Part shown: one piece after another, positions 1-7,662 of the stretch
How positions within the stretch are numbered: the first letter of the stretch is position 1
Layout: each line of letters opens with the position of its first letter
Source: DATLGB01 sp037724045
Lineage (GTDB): Bacteria > Actinomycetota > Thermoleophilia > Solirubrobacterales > Solirubrobacteraceae
Length of the DNA: 11,502 bases
Direction: 5' to 3'
Assembly: GCA_037724045.1 (NCBI GenBank)
Contig: JBBJOW010000087.1
Coordinates: 1 to 11,502 of the forward strand
Position numbers and translations under genes: made by a program
Notes under the pieces: generated by a model
Database searches by the model: none
The model's input: only the letters and a program-made list of their open reading frames with translations
Told to the model about the DNA's origin: nothing

Positions 1-33
1 GGACACCCGGCGAACCTACGAAACAGACCAGAC

Positions 34-64
34 GGAATCATCCGGGTACGCACAAGACGACTAG
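34..64. repeat. Left copy of imperfect 31-bp direct repeat
   Basis: This copy matches 218-248 at 28 of 31 positions. Mismatches are at positions 4, 8 and 21 of the unit, and the shared core includes CCGGGTACGCAC and AGACGACTAG. The two copies are 184 bp apart. The left copy also forms the left arm and loop of the inverted repeat at 42-75, whose right arm has no counterpart at the other copy. Such a pair can come from local duplication, from a small mobile element that decayed, or from an integration event. The sequence does not decide between these. Confidence 0.8.
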
Positions 65-75
65 TGCGTACCCGG
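42..75. repeat. Perfect 12-bp inverted repeat with 10-nt loop
   Basis: The arms are CCGGGTACGCAC (42-53) and GTGCGTACCCGG (64-75), around a 10-nt loop. As RNA this would be a strong GC-rich hairpin on either strand. It lies about 170 nt beyond the stop codon of the minus-strand nuclease gene, so it could end that transcript. No T-run follows on either strand, so a classic intrinsic terminator is not shown. It could instead be a protein-binding palindrome or the end of a small element. Confidence 0.75.
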
Positions 76-217
76 TTAGCTCCAAGTGGTTGCCGTCCGC
101 GCGGCGCGTCGAGCCGAGTCGAGGCACCGTTTCCTCGCGGCCTCCAGCGTTTCACGGCGCTCGCGCACACGACCGCCGACATCAGACCGACGGACCCGGC
201 GCACAGATGAGCCATAT

Positions 218-248
218 GGAGTCAGCCGGGTACGCACTAGACGACTAG
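218..248. repeat. Right copy of imperfect 31-bp direct repeat
   Basis: This is the partner of 34-64 (28/31 identical). On the minus strand its first bases are the CTAG that contains the TAG stop codon of the nuclease gene, so the repeat begins almost exactly where that coding region ends. The right arm that makes a hairpin at the other copy is missing here. The 142 bp between the hairpin and this copy (76-217) show no recognisable gene on either strand. Confidence 0.8.
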
Positions 249-1123
249 CCCGTGAGAGGCTGGTCGTAGCGGCACCGCAGAGCCGCGGCGTGGGCCTGGA
301 GCCACTTCGGCTTGGAGCCGTCGAACCAGTCATCCAGCAGATCGGTGGTGCCACGTCGGACGAGCTCGACGTCCTGATCGTCGAGTCGGGCGGCCAGATC
401 ATCGAACTCGGCCTCGAGGCGGTTGAACATGTCCGCGTAGGGGCCCGCGTCGGCGGGCCGCCAGAACAGGAGGCACAGCTTCGCCGAGCCGGTCACGATG
501 GATCGCTCCAGGGCCGTGGCGATCCCGAGAAGGTGCTTGAGGAATTGGGCGGCGTCGAGGCATGTGTACGTCAAGTCGCCCGACCGGAGCGCCTCGAGCG
601 TGATCAGCGTCTCGGGCGAGTGGGCCTTGGCCGGCGCGTCGTACTGCGTCGACAGCGACACCTTCGGCGGCCCGCGCCACGGCTCCGCGGACTTCGCCTC
701 GACGAAGACGGACCCTCCCGGGGCGTCGAGAGCCGCGTCGAGCGTCGGGCCGACGGGGGCCCGGACTCCTGTCACGCGAAGCTCCTTCTCGAAGGTCAGC
801 GTGCCGTCGGAGAGCCCGAACAGGCTCCCGGCGCGCTTGGCGAACGGCGCGAAGAAGTTGACCGTCATCAACGCAGACGACTCCACCGAGCCCATCGCCA
901 CCTGGCCGGTACCTGTCTCACGCAGCTCGTGCCCCGGTCCGGCGGCGATCGCCTGCAGCGGCTCGCGGAGCTCGTCGACCCGAAGATGGTCGGCGAGCGC
1001 GTGCCAGACGCCTCGTTTGCCGCCCTCCCGGACCGGCGTCCCAGGCGGCAGCACGCCTTCGAGGTTCGCCGCGACAGCGCGCAACATCTTGCGTCTGCGC
1101 TTCTCAAAATCGGCATTGGTCAT
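245..1123 (-). CDS. Putative restriction endonuclease, PGN_0703-like (PD-(D/E)XK fold)
   Basis: A 292-residue protein. Visible features: an ESSALMTVNFFAPF segment (81-94), which resembles the 'SS..l..N.f.pl' signature I associate with PGN_0703-family putative restriction endonucleases. D129 is followed by FVEAK (E142, K144), giving the D...ExK arrangement of PD-(D/E)XK nucleases. After this comes a helical stretch around 190-215 (AAQFLKHLLGIATALERS) similar to the 'Q..kH' segment of that family. There is no signal peptide or membrane segment, so it is presumably cytoplasmic and acts on DNA. The start is the ATG at 1123. No GGAGG precedes it on the minus strand, and Met13 is an alternative start. 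The gene is divergent from the helicase operon and shares its 387-bp upstream region, so it probably belongs to the same defence locus, perhaps as the cleaving partner of the methylase. The family assignment rests on motif recognition only. Confidence 0.72.
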   Translation of the reverse strand: MTNADFEKRRRKMLRAVAANLEGVLPPGTPVREGGKRGVWHALADHLRVDELREPLQAIAAGPGHELRETGTGQVAMGSVESSALMTVNFFAPFAKRAGSLFGLSDGTLTFEKELRVTGVRAPVGPTLDAALDAPGGSVFVEAKSAEPWRGPPKVSLSTQYDAPAKAHSPETLITLEALRSGDLTYTCLDAAQFLKHLLGIATALERSIVTGSAKLCLLFWRPADAGPYADMFNRLEAEFDDLAARLDDQDVELVRRGTTDLLDDWFDGSKPKWLQAHAAALRCRYDQPLTG

Positions 1124-1510
1124 AGGTGGAGGGTGAGCCTAAGCGGCAAGCCTCCGCAGCGCCCAGGGGACGTCGGACTTCCCCTTTCGGGGGGGTGCAA
1201 GAGGCCGCCCCGGAAGCCGGGAGGGACAGTCCCGCTATCCCGAAACACGGGGTGCAACGGTCCTGCACGCCGCCGTGCACCACCCGGAAACAGTGCATAT
1301 CGCGGTGCACCATGTTCACTTGACTCGCCGCAAACGGACGGGGAGGCGATCGTGCGTCTGGAACCCGACGGCGCCCCCCGGCTTCCGGTGGCGTTCGTCC
1401 GACGACGCGACCGCAACGGGGCTTCTGGTGTTCGAGCTGGCGACCGGAGCAGGCCGGCGAGCCCGGGGCGACCTGTCAGGTAGCTTGCGCCCGACACGAC
1501 CGTCGCCACG
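1124..1510. other. Divergent intergenic region of 387 bp
   Basis: This lies between the starts of the nuclease gene (minus) and the helicase gene (plus) and must hold both promoters. Contents: a short hairpin CCCC-TTTC-GGGG (1181-1192), an odd palindrome GGGACAGTCCC (1223-1233), a 9-bp direct repeat GGGGTGCAA (1192-1200 and 1249-1257), the TGCA-site cluster (1252-1310), and a TTGACT that looks like a -35 box (1320-1325). No TAnnnT-type -10 sits 16-18 bp after that box. Open frames through the region lack ribosome binding sites and resemble nothing known, so I see no gene in it. No SD sequence precedes the helicase ATG either. Confidence 0.7.
1252..1310. promoter_or_regulatory. Cluster of five TGCA-core sites, probable operator
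   Basis: The TGCA cores start at 1253, 1264, 1276, 1294 and 1306 (spacings 11, 12, 18, 12), and a sixth lies further out at 1196. Most extend to GTGCA or its complement. 1252-1268 is an inverted pair (GTGCA, 7 nt, TGCAC), 1275-1280 and 1305-1310 are both the full palindrome GTGCAC, and 1293-1298 is GTGCAT. A possible -35 box (TTGACT, 1320-1325) lies 10 bp after the last site. The near-helical spacing in a divergent promoter region suggests cooperative binding of a regulator. No regulator gene is visible in the window. Confidence 0.5.
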
Positions 1511-4500
1511 ATGCCGTCGTGCCCGCCCTTGTACGACGCCGCCCAACTCACCAGCCTCATCGGCAACCGCATCCTGCTGCGTGGCCAGTTCGTAGGACCC
1601 GTAACCCTCGACGGGGTGGAGGACCTCGGCGGCAGCGTGAGCCTGCGCGTGCGCCTCACGGACGGCGGGCTTCGCGAGACGGTGCTCGACGACGAGGAAC
1701 TCAACGACGGTGCGTCGTTCGAAGTCCTGGGCGAGGCGCTGAGCCTGGTCGACGGCGGCGAGCTCTTCGACCTCGTCGAGGCCCAGCGCATCGAGCACGC
1801 TTACGCCCACGACCCGAACTTCGCGGTGTCGATGTCGGGGGTCCGCGGACTGCCGCATCAGATCGAGGCGGTCTACCGGCGGATGCTCCCGCAGCCCCGG
1901 CTGCGTTTCGTCCTGGCAGACGACCCCGGCGCCGGCAAGACCATCATGGCCGGGTTGCTCCTCAAGGAGCTCCGGCTACGGCTGGTCGCGGACCGCGTCC
2001 TGATCCTTTGCCCCGCGCCGCTGACCGTGCAGTGGCAGGACGAGCTGCACGACAAGTTCGACGAGCGCTTCACGCTGATCGATTCTCATCTGGTCAAGTG
2101 GCAGCTCGGGCAGTCGCCGTGGCAGGAGCACGATCGCTGCATCGCCTCGATCGACTTCGCCAAGCGCGACGAGGTGTTGCCCGACCTTCTCCGCGCCGAG
2201 TGGGATCTCGTGGTCATCGACGAGGCGCACAAGTGCTCGGCCGCGTCGTACCCGAAGGGGCGTGACGGCGGCGACGAGCTGGATCGGACCAAGCGCTACA
2301 CCCTCGCCGAGGAGCTCAGCCGCCGCTGCGAGCGTCTGCTGTTGATGACCGCGACGCCGCACTCAGGCGATCGCAGCCGCTTTCACAACTTCCTTCGGCT
2401 GCTTGATCCCGACCAGTTCGCGGTCGACGAACTGGCCGCCGAGCAGATTCGCAGGGACGATTCCCCGTACTTCCTGCGTCGCGACAAGGACAACCTCGTC
2501 GACGAGCACGGCGAGAAGCTGTTCGTCGAGCGGGAGGTCCTCACACAGCCCTTCGAGCTGGGTCCGCAGGAGTCGGCGTTGTACGAGGCCGTCACGGAGT
2601 ACATCCAGCACTTCCTGGGTTCGGCCGGCGGCGGGCGCGGTAACGCCGTCGCGCTCGCCCGCACCGTCCTGCAGCGCCGGCTGGCGTCGAGCCTGGGCGC
2701 CATCCGCTCGTCGCTGCGCAAGCGCGCCGACCGGATCTCGGCGCGGCTGATCGAGCTCGAGGCGCTCCCGCCGGCGGAGCGCGCCAAGCGGCTGCGCGAG
2801 CTGAAGCTCGCCGAGCCTCTGCACGACCCCGAGCAGGAAGAAGATGACGCCACCGAGAGCGAGGAAGACATGGCGGTCGAGGGCGTCGTGGTCGCCGAGT
2901 CGCTCGAGCAGATGCGCGTCGAGGTCGCCGCCCTCGAGCAGCTCGTCATCCAGGCCGATCGCACCATCGCCGGGGGCGAGGAGTCCAAGCTCGGCGCGCT
3001 GCGCGAGTGCCTGCAGAAGTCTGAGCTTTCCGAGCTAACGGAGGACGGCCGCGGCAAGTTGCTCATCTTCACCGAACATCGCGACACACTCGACTACCTC
3101 GAGCGCAACCTGCGCGCGTGGGGCTACACGACATGCGCCATCCATGGGGGCTTGCCGCCGACGCAGCGGAAGCTGGTCCAGCAGGAGTTCCATCAGGAGA
3201 AGCAGATCTGCATCGCCACCGAGGCGGCGGGCGAAGGCATCAACCTGCAGTTTTGCCACCTGATGATCAACTACGACCTGCCCTGGAACCCGGTCCGGCT
3301 GGAACAGCGGATGGGTCGTATCCATCGCATCGGCCAGCTCTCGAAGTGCGTCGTCTTCAACTTCTGCGCCACTAACACGGTCGAGGGCAAGTTGCTCAAG
3401 CGCTTGCTCGAGAAGCTGGAACTGATGCGAGCCGACCTCGGCGACAAGGTCTATGACGTCGTCGGTCAAGTCCTGAACCACGGCGGCCTTGACTTCGAAC
3501 GCCTGCTCAGGGAGGCGATGCTCGCACCTGAACGTGTCGACGAGGCGGAGAGGGAGATCATCGCGCTCGACCCCGAGGCGTACGCGGCGTACGAGCGCGA
3601 CATCGGGATCGCGCAGGCGACCAAGAGCGTCGACGTGAGCTGGGTACGAAAGCGGGATTGGCGTTCCGAGGAGCGTCGGCTGATGCCCGAGTTCGTCGAG
3701 CGGCTCTTCGGCCGCGCCGCCGAACGGGTCGGCCTGCGACTCGAGGAGCGGCGAGACGGCGCGCACCTCCTCCGCGCCGAGCACGTGCCACGGTCGCTCA
3801 AGGACGACCGCCTCCTTTCCGTGCGTCGTCTTGGACCCCCGCAGGACCGCTACCTGAAGATGACCTTCCACAAGGAGGCTCGTGCGAGCGCCCAGCACGA
3901 GGACGCGGTGTTGCTCTCGCCCGGCCACCCGCTGTACGGCGCGAGCATCGAGCGGATGCGCGACCTGCTGCGCGGTGCGGACGGTGGGCTAGCACCGTTC
4001 GTTGCGCCGTGGGCGCGTGAGCCCTACGCGATCCACTTCTTCACCTACGTGATCCAGGGCATGGATCTGCGCGGCGAGCCCGAGCAGGCTTGGGCCGAAC
4101 TCGTGGCCGTCGTCGAAGACGCTGACGGACCCCATCTCGTGTCGCCGGACGTCCTGCATGACCTGACGCCCATCGACTTCGTGCCGCGAGCGCTCGAAAC
4201 CCGTGATCCGGACGCGCTGCGACGAGCGACGAACCACGTGCGCTCCGTCGTGCAGAAGGCGAAGCGACGCGAGGTGAGCGCGGATCGATCCGAGCAGGCC
4301 AAGCTGCGCTCGGACTACCTCCGGCAGGCGATGGACGCACAGCGCGATGCACTTCAGCAGCGGTACGAGCTCCTCGAGGATCGGGTCTACCGCGGGGAGG
4401 ACGCGGCCCGGTTCGCACGCGACCGCGCCGAAGTCGCGCTGCAGGATCTGGAACGGCGCCGCGAGGACAAGCTGGCCGCCTTCGAGGGGCTGGGTGTCGT

Positions 4501-4990
4501 CCGTCCCGGGCCCGTCAGCCACGTCGGCACCGCACTCGTCGGGCCACCTCAACAGGCGGACGAACTCGAGGCGACTCGTTCGATGCGCGAGGACAGAGTG
4601 GTCGAACTCGCCGCCATGGCCGCCGCCGAACGCTACGAACGCGAGCACGGGCGCGAATGGGAGGACGTCAGCGACTTCCGCGACGGCCGAGGGTTCGACG
4701 CCCGCTCGTGGGTTCAGCCGGCGGACGGCCGGGTGACCGACGTGCGCCGCATCGAGGTAAAAGGCCGAGCGCACGAGCGCGGCGACGTCTCGCTGTGCAA
4801 CACCGAGTGGATCGCCGCGCACCGTCATGGTGATTCGTTCTGGCTCTACGTCGTCTACAACGCAGGACAGACAGGAGAGCGGCTCGTGCGAATCCAGAAC
4901 CCGGCGAAGATCCTCGCCGGCCAGGTCGAAGAGCGCCAGCAGGTCGTGACCTGGCGCGTGCCGGCGGCAGCAATCGAGGCGATGGCATGA
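1511..4990 (+). CDS. SNF2-type helicase with C-terminal DUF3883 domain (Hma-like helicase)
   Basis: A 1159-residue superfamily 2 ATPase, the likely DNA translocase or helicase of a three-gene defence operon. First RecA lobe: Walker A DDPGAGKT (137-144), IDEAH box (D237-H240) and motif III MTATPHSG (279-286). A charged acidic linker (about 436-470) joins it to the second lobe: LLIFTEHRDT (about 517), GEGINLQF (about 573) and the arginine-finger motif QRMGRIHRIGQ (599-609). This architecture is typical of SNF2/RapA-like enzymes. A long, partly helical region follows. The C-terminus (about 1055-1130) matches DUF3883: GFDARS (D1063), RRIEVKG (E1082, K1084), then NTEWIAA and FWLYVVYNA, a D...ExK pattern suggesting a nuclease-related fold. 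The ATG at 1511 is the first possible start after an in-frame TAG at 1481, with no clear SD. The stop overlaps the methylase start by 4 bp (ATGA). DISARM DrmD is an alternative identity, but no drmA, drmB or drmC is seen. Confidence 0.9.
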   Translation: MPSCPPLYDAAQLTSLIGNRILLRGQFVGPVTLDGVEDLGGSVSLRVRLTDGGLRETVLDDEELNDGASFEVLGEALSLVDGGELFDLVEAQRIEHAYAHDPNFAVSMSGVRGLPHQIEAVYRRMLPQPRLRFVLADDPGAGKTIMAGLLLKELRLRLVADRVLILCPAPLTVQWQDELHDKFDERFTLIDSHLVKWQLGQSPWQEHDRCIASIDFAKRDEVLPDLLRAEWDLVVIDEAHKCSAASYPKGRDGGDELDRTKRYTLAEELSRRCERLLLMTATPHSGDRSRFHNFLRLLDPDQFAVDELAAEQIRRDDSPYFLRRDKDNLVDEHGEKLFVEREVLTQPFELGPQESALYEAVTEYIQHFLGSAGGGRGNAVALARTVLQRRLASSLGAIRSSLRKRADRISARLIELEALPPAERAKRLRELKLAEPLHDPEQEEDDATESEEDMAVEGVVVAESLEQMRVEVAALEQLVIQADRTIAGGEESKLGALRECLQKSELSELTEDGRGKLLIFTEHRDTLDYLERNLRAWGYTTCAIHGGLPPTQRKLVQQEFHQEKQICIATEAAGEGINLQFCHLMINYDLPWNPVRLEQRMGRIHRIGQLSKCVVFNFCATNTVEGKLLKRLLEKLELMRADLGDKVYDVVGQVLNHGGLDFERLLREAMLAPERVDEAEREIIALDPEAYAAYERDIGIAQATKSVDVSWVRKRDWRSEERRLMPEFVERLFGRAAERVGLRLEERRDGAHLLRAEHVPRSLKDDRLLSVRRLGPPQDRYLKMTFHKEARASAQHEDAVLLSPGHPLYGASIERMRDLLRGADGGLAPFVAPWAREPYAIHFFTYVIQGMDLRGEPEQAWAELVAVVEDADGPHLVSPDVLHDLTPIDFVPRALETRDPDALRRATNHVRSVVQKAKRREVSADRSEQAKLRSDYLRQAMDAQRDALQQRYELLEDRVYRGEDAARFARDRAEVALQDLERRREDKLAAFEGLGVVRPGPVSHVGTALVGPPQQADELEATRSMREDRVVELAAMAAAERYEREHGREWEDVSDFRDGRGFDARSWVQPADGRVTDVRRIEVKGRAHERGDVSLCNTEWIAAHRHGDSFWLYVVYNAGQTGERLVRIQNPAKILAGQVEERQQVVTWRVPAAAIEAMA

Positions 4991-7662
4991 CCCTCGATGC
5001 GGACAAGCGGCTGATCGAGGACCTGATCCCGGTCGAGGCGATCAGCGTCGTGGCCCAGCGCGAGAAGATCGGCCACACCGCCCTGCACCCGCGCAAGCTC
5101 CACCTGTGGTGGGCGCGCCGCCCGCTGGCCGCGGCGCGTGCAGCCGTGTACGCGACGCTCGTCCCCGTCGAGGGAACGCCGGCGCACCTGCGCTCGGACG
5201 ACTTCTTCGTCTCGCTGTGCGCGATGGGCGACAACGATCGCACCCTGGCCGAGGCGCGCGAGCGGGTACTGGCCGCCAACGGGGGAACGCCGCCGAAGGT
5301 GCTCGACCTGTTCGCGGGCGGCGGCGCGATCCCGCTCGAGGCGGCGCGGCTGGGCTGCGACGCTACGGCCGTCGAGCTCAACCCGGTGGCGCACCTCATC
5401 GAGCGCTGCACCCTGGACTACCCGCAGCGTTTCGGGCCGGGGTTGGCCGACGACGTGCGCGAGCACGGCCGCCGCTGGGTCGACCGGACGTGGGAGCGCG
5501 TCGGTCACCTCTACCCGCACGTCCGCGACTCCCAGGGCGAGCAGCAGCGACTCGGCCAGGGTCCGGGCCTCGATCGCGCCGCCGGCCGCCCCATCGCCTA
5601 CCTGTGGACCCGTACCGTCCCGTGCCCGAACACGGCCGGCGGCGCGCACGAGATGCCGCTCGTGCGGCAGACGTGGCTGGCCAAGAAGAAGGGCCGCTTC
5701 GTCGCGCTCAAGCCGGTCGTCGACCGGACGGCGCGCGCGCTGTCCTGGGAGGTGGTCGAGGCGGACACGGCCGACGGGCTCGGCTTCGACCCCGCCGGCT
5801 TCTCCAGCCGCGGCAAGGCGAGCTGCCTGATCTGCGGGGCAACGGTGGACGCCAAGGAGGTGAAGGCGCTCGGCCTGGCCGGGCGGATGGACATCACGCC
5901 GCTGGCCGCGGTGGTCGTCAAGCCGAGCGGCCGGGGCCGCGACTACCTGCCGGTCGGGACCTACCAGCAGCCATCGACGGAGGCGTGCGAGGCGGTGCTG
6001 GCGGGGCTGAACGTTGGGCCGCCGGATGAGCCGCTGCCCCCGGCATTGACCGGCGGAATGTGCACCGTCTACGGCATGACGCGCTTCCGCGACCTCTTCA
6101 CCCCGCGCCAGCTCGCGACGCTTTGCGCCTTCGCCCAAGGCGTGCGCGAGGCGCACGCCGAGATGCTCGACGAGGGGATGGAGTCGCAGCGGGCGGAGGC
6201 GGTGTGCGCGGCGCTCGGCGTGGCGTTCGACCGGGTCGTCCTCCGCAGCAGCAGCCTCTCGCTGTGGGACACCGGGAACCTCTCCGTGACCAACGCGCTG
6301 AGCCGGCAAGCGCTTCCCATGGTCTGGGACTTCGCTGAAGCGAACCCCTTCGGAGCCGCCGCGGGCCAAGCGATCGAGTACGTCGAGAACACCGCGGACA
6401 TCCTCGCGGATTTGGCCGGCTCGGCTCGTCGCGTCGAATGTCATCGAACCTCGGCGACGCAGCTCCCGGATCACGACGGAACGTTCGACGCGGTCATCAC
6501 CGACCCGCCGTACTACGACTACATCTCCTACGCCGACCTGTCGGACTTCTTCTACGTCTGGCTGAAGCGCTCCGTCGGCTTCCTTTTCGAGGACGAGTTC
6601 AGCGGCGAGCTGACGCCGAAGCGGCGCGAGGCGATCATGGCCCCCTACCGCCACGGCGGCGACAGGACTGCGGCCCGGGGGTTCTACGAGCGGGAGATGG
6701 CCGCGGCGTTCGCCGAGGCGCACCGCGTCCTGAAGCCCAACGCGCCGCTGGTCTGCGTGTACGCGCACAAGACGACGCTGGGATGGGCGGTCCTGGTCGA
6801 GGCGTTGCGGCAGGCTCGTTTCACGATCACCGAGGCGTGGCCGCTGGACACTGAGATGACGAGCGCGCTGAAGGCCAACACGGCCTCGCTCGCCTCCTCG
6901 ATCTTCCTCGTCGCTCGCCGCCGCGACGACGAGACGACGGGCGCGTACCACGAAGTGGTCGCGGAGCTCGACGGAGTCATCGAGGAGCGGCTCGAGCGGC
7001 TGACGCAGGCCGGCGTCTCCGGCTCGGATCTCGTGATTGCGACGATCGGCGCGGCGTTGCGGCCGTTCACGCGGCACGCGAGCGTCGAGCTGCCGTCCGG
7101 CGAGCCGGTGGTGGCCGAGACGTTTCTCTCCGACGTGCAGTCGCGGGTGCTCGACGCGGTGCTCGCGAAGGTCCACGACCTCGGCGCGGACGTCGGCGCG
7201 ATCGACGCGACGACGCGGTACTACGTCCTCTCGCGGACGATGTTCGGCTGGGCGGACATCGACTTCGACGAGGCGAACAACCTCGCGCGCACGGCGGGCG
7301 TCGAGCTCAAGGACGCGCTCGCCGCCGGTCCGCACCCGCTGGCCGACATCAAGGGCAAGGTAGTCCATCTGCACGACTTCGTGGCGCGCGGCGAGGCGGC
7401 CGAACTCGGCGCGGCCGGGACGCCGCTCATAGACGTGCTGCACGGTGTGCTCTGGCGTGCGAACCACCGCGTCGCCGACCTGCCCGACTACCTCGCGCGC
7501 GTGCGGCCCGACACGGACCGCCTACGCGCTGTTGCCCAGGCGCTGCAGGGCAAGGCGCTGCGCGACGAGGGCGAGTCCAAGGCGCCCGAGGCGCAGGCGT
7601 GCGAGCGGCTGCTCGGCTCGTGGCGCACCCTGGTCGAGCGCAACACGGAGGGCCGGCTGTGA
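4987..7662 (+). CDS. DUF1156 DNA methylase, adenine-type (Hma-like methylase)
   Basis: An 891-residue SAM-dependent DNA methyltransferase. The N-terminus has the DUF1156 signature: LIPVEAIS, REKIGH, then WWARRPLAAARA. SAM-binding motif I is VLDLFAGGGAIPLE (105-118), followed by AVELNP. The catalytic motif IV is DPPY (506-509, in TDPPYYDYISYADLSDFFY), of the kind found in enzymes that methylate the amino group of adenine. Between them is a large insert with CLIC (C280, C283) and a lone Cys213 in PCPN, which looks like a metal-binding knuckle that has lost some ligands. The conserved MPLVRQTWLAKKKGR stretch follows Cys213. By inference it modifies host DNA to mark it as self. The start is set by the ATGA overlap with the helicase and by GAGG at 4976-4979, 7 nt upstream. 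Target sequence and dependence on its partners cannot be read from the sequence. Confidence 0.92.
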   Translation: MTLDADKRLIEDLIPVEAISVVAQREKIGHTALHPRKLHLWWARRPLAAARAAVYATLVPVEGTPAHLRSDDFFVSLCAMGDNDRTLAEARERVLAANGGTPPKVLDLFAGGGAIPLEAARLGCDATAVELNPVAHLIERCTLDYPQRFGPGLADDVREHGRRWVDRTWERVGHLYPHVRDSQGEQQRLGQGPGLDRAAGRPIAYLWTRTVPCPNTAGGAHEMPLVRQTWLAKKKGRFVALKPVVDRTARALSWEVVEADTADGLGFDPAGFSSRGKASCLICGATVDAKEVKALGLAGRMDITPLAAVVVKPSGRGRDYLPVGTYQQPSTEACEAVLAGLNVGPPDEPLPPALTGGMCTVYGMTRFRDLFTPRQLATLCAFAQGVREAHAEMLDEGMESQRAEAVCAALGVAFDRVVLRSSSLSLWDTGNLSVTNALSRQALPMVWDFAEANPFGAAAGQAIEYVENTADILADLAGSARRVECHRTSATQLPDHDGTFDAVITDPPYYDYISYADLSDFFYVWLKRSVGFLFEDEFSGELTPKRREAIMAPYRHGGDRTAARGFYEREMAAAFAEAHRVLKPNAPLVCVYAHKTTLGWAVLVEALRQARFTITEAWPLDTEMTSALKANTASLASSIFLVARRRDDETTGAYHEVVAELDGVIEERLERLTQAGVSGSDLVIATIGAALRPFTRHASVELPSGEPVVAETFLSDVQSRVLDAVLAKVHDLGADVGAIDATTRYYVLSRTMFGWADIDFDEANNLARTAGVELKDALAAGPHPLADIKGKVVHLHDFVARGEAAELGAAGTPLIDVLHGVLWRANHRVADLPDYLARVRPDTDRLRAVAQALQGKALRDEGESKAPEAQACERLLGSWRTLVERNTEGRL
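7648..7661 (+). promoter_or_regulatory. Ribosome binding site that fixes the GTG start of the DUF499 gene
   Basis: GGAGG at 7648-7652 is followed by a 6-nt spacer and GTG at 7659-7661. The GTG overlaps the methylase TGA (7660-7662) in a GTGA junction, mirroring the ATGA junction upstream. The earlier in-frame ATG at 7599 would overlap the methylase by 64 bp and has no comparable site, so GTG is preferred. Confidence 0.85.

Noticed and set aside
1..41. Possible minus-strand gene starting at the ATG at 41 and leaving the window on the left
   Set aside because: Only 13 residues are visible, there is no ribosome binding site, and the ATG lies at the edge of the repeat and differs in its other copy.
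86..1483. 465-codon plus-strand open frame opposite the nuclease gene
   Set aside because: It is antisense to a gene with recognisable motifs, its product is Arg-rich with no domain, and it has no plausible ribosome binding site. It is a GC-bias shadow.
1124..1510. Several short open frames across the divergent intergenic region
   Set aside because: They have no ribosome binding sites, no recognisable protein sequence and overlapping frames on both strands. The region is better explained as regulatory DNA.
1511..4990. Reading the locus as DISARM, with the helicase as DrmD and the methylase as DrmMI
   Set aside because: No DrmA, DrmB or DrmC candidate is in the window, and the DUF499 ATPase fits the helicase-methylase-ATPase set better. 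Flanking sequence could still change this.
4855..7467. 870-codon minus-strand open frame opposite the methylase
   Set aside because: It is antisense to the methylase, whose DUF1156, SAM and DPPY motifs are clear. The product is low-complexity Arg/Val/Glu-rich, a typical mirror frame in high-GC DNA.
7599..7658. Upstream ATG start for the DUF499 gene
   Set aside because: It would overlap the methylase by 64 bp and lacks a ribosome binding site. The GTG at 7659 has GGAGG at the right spacing and forms the GTGA junction.
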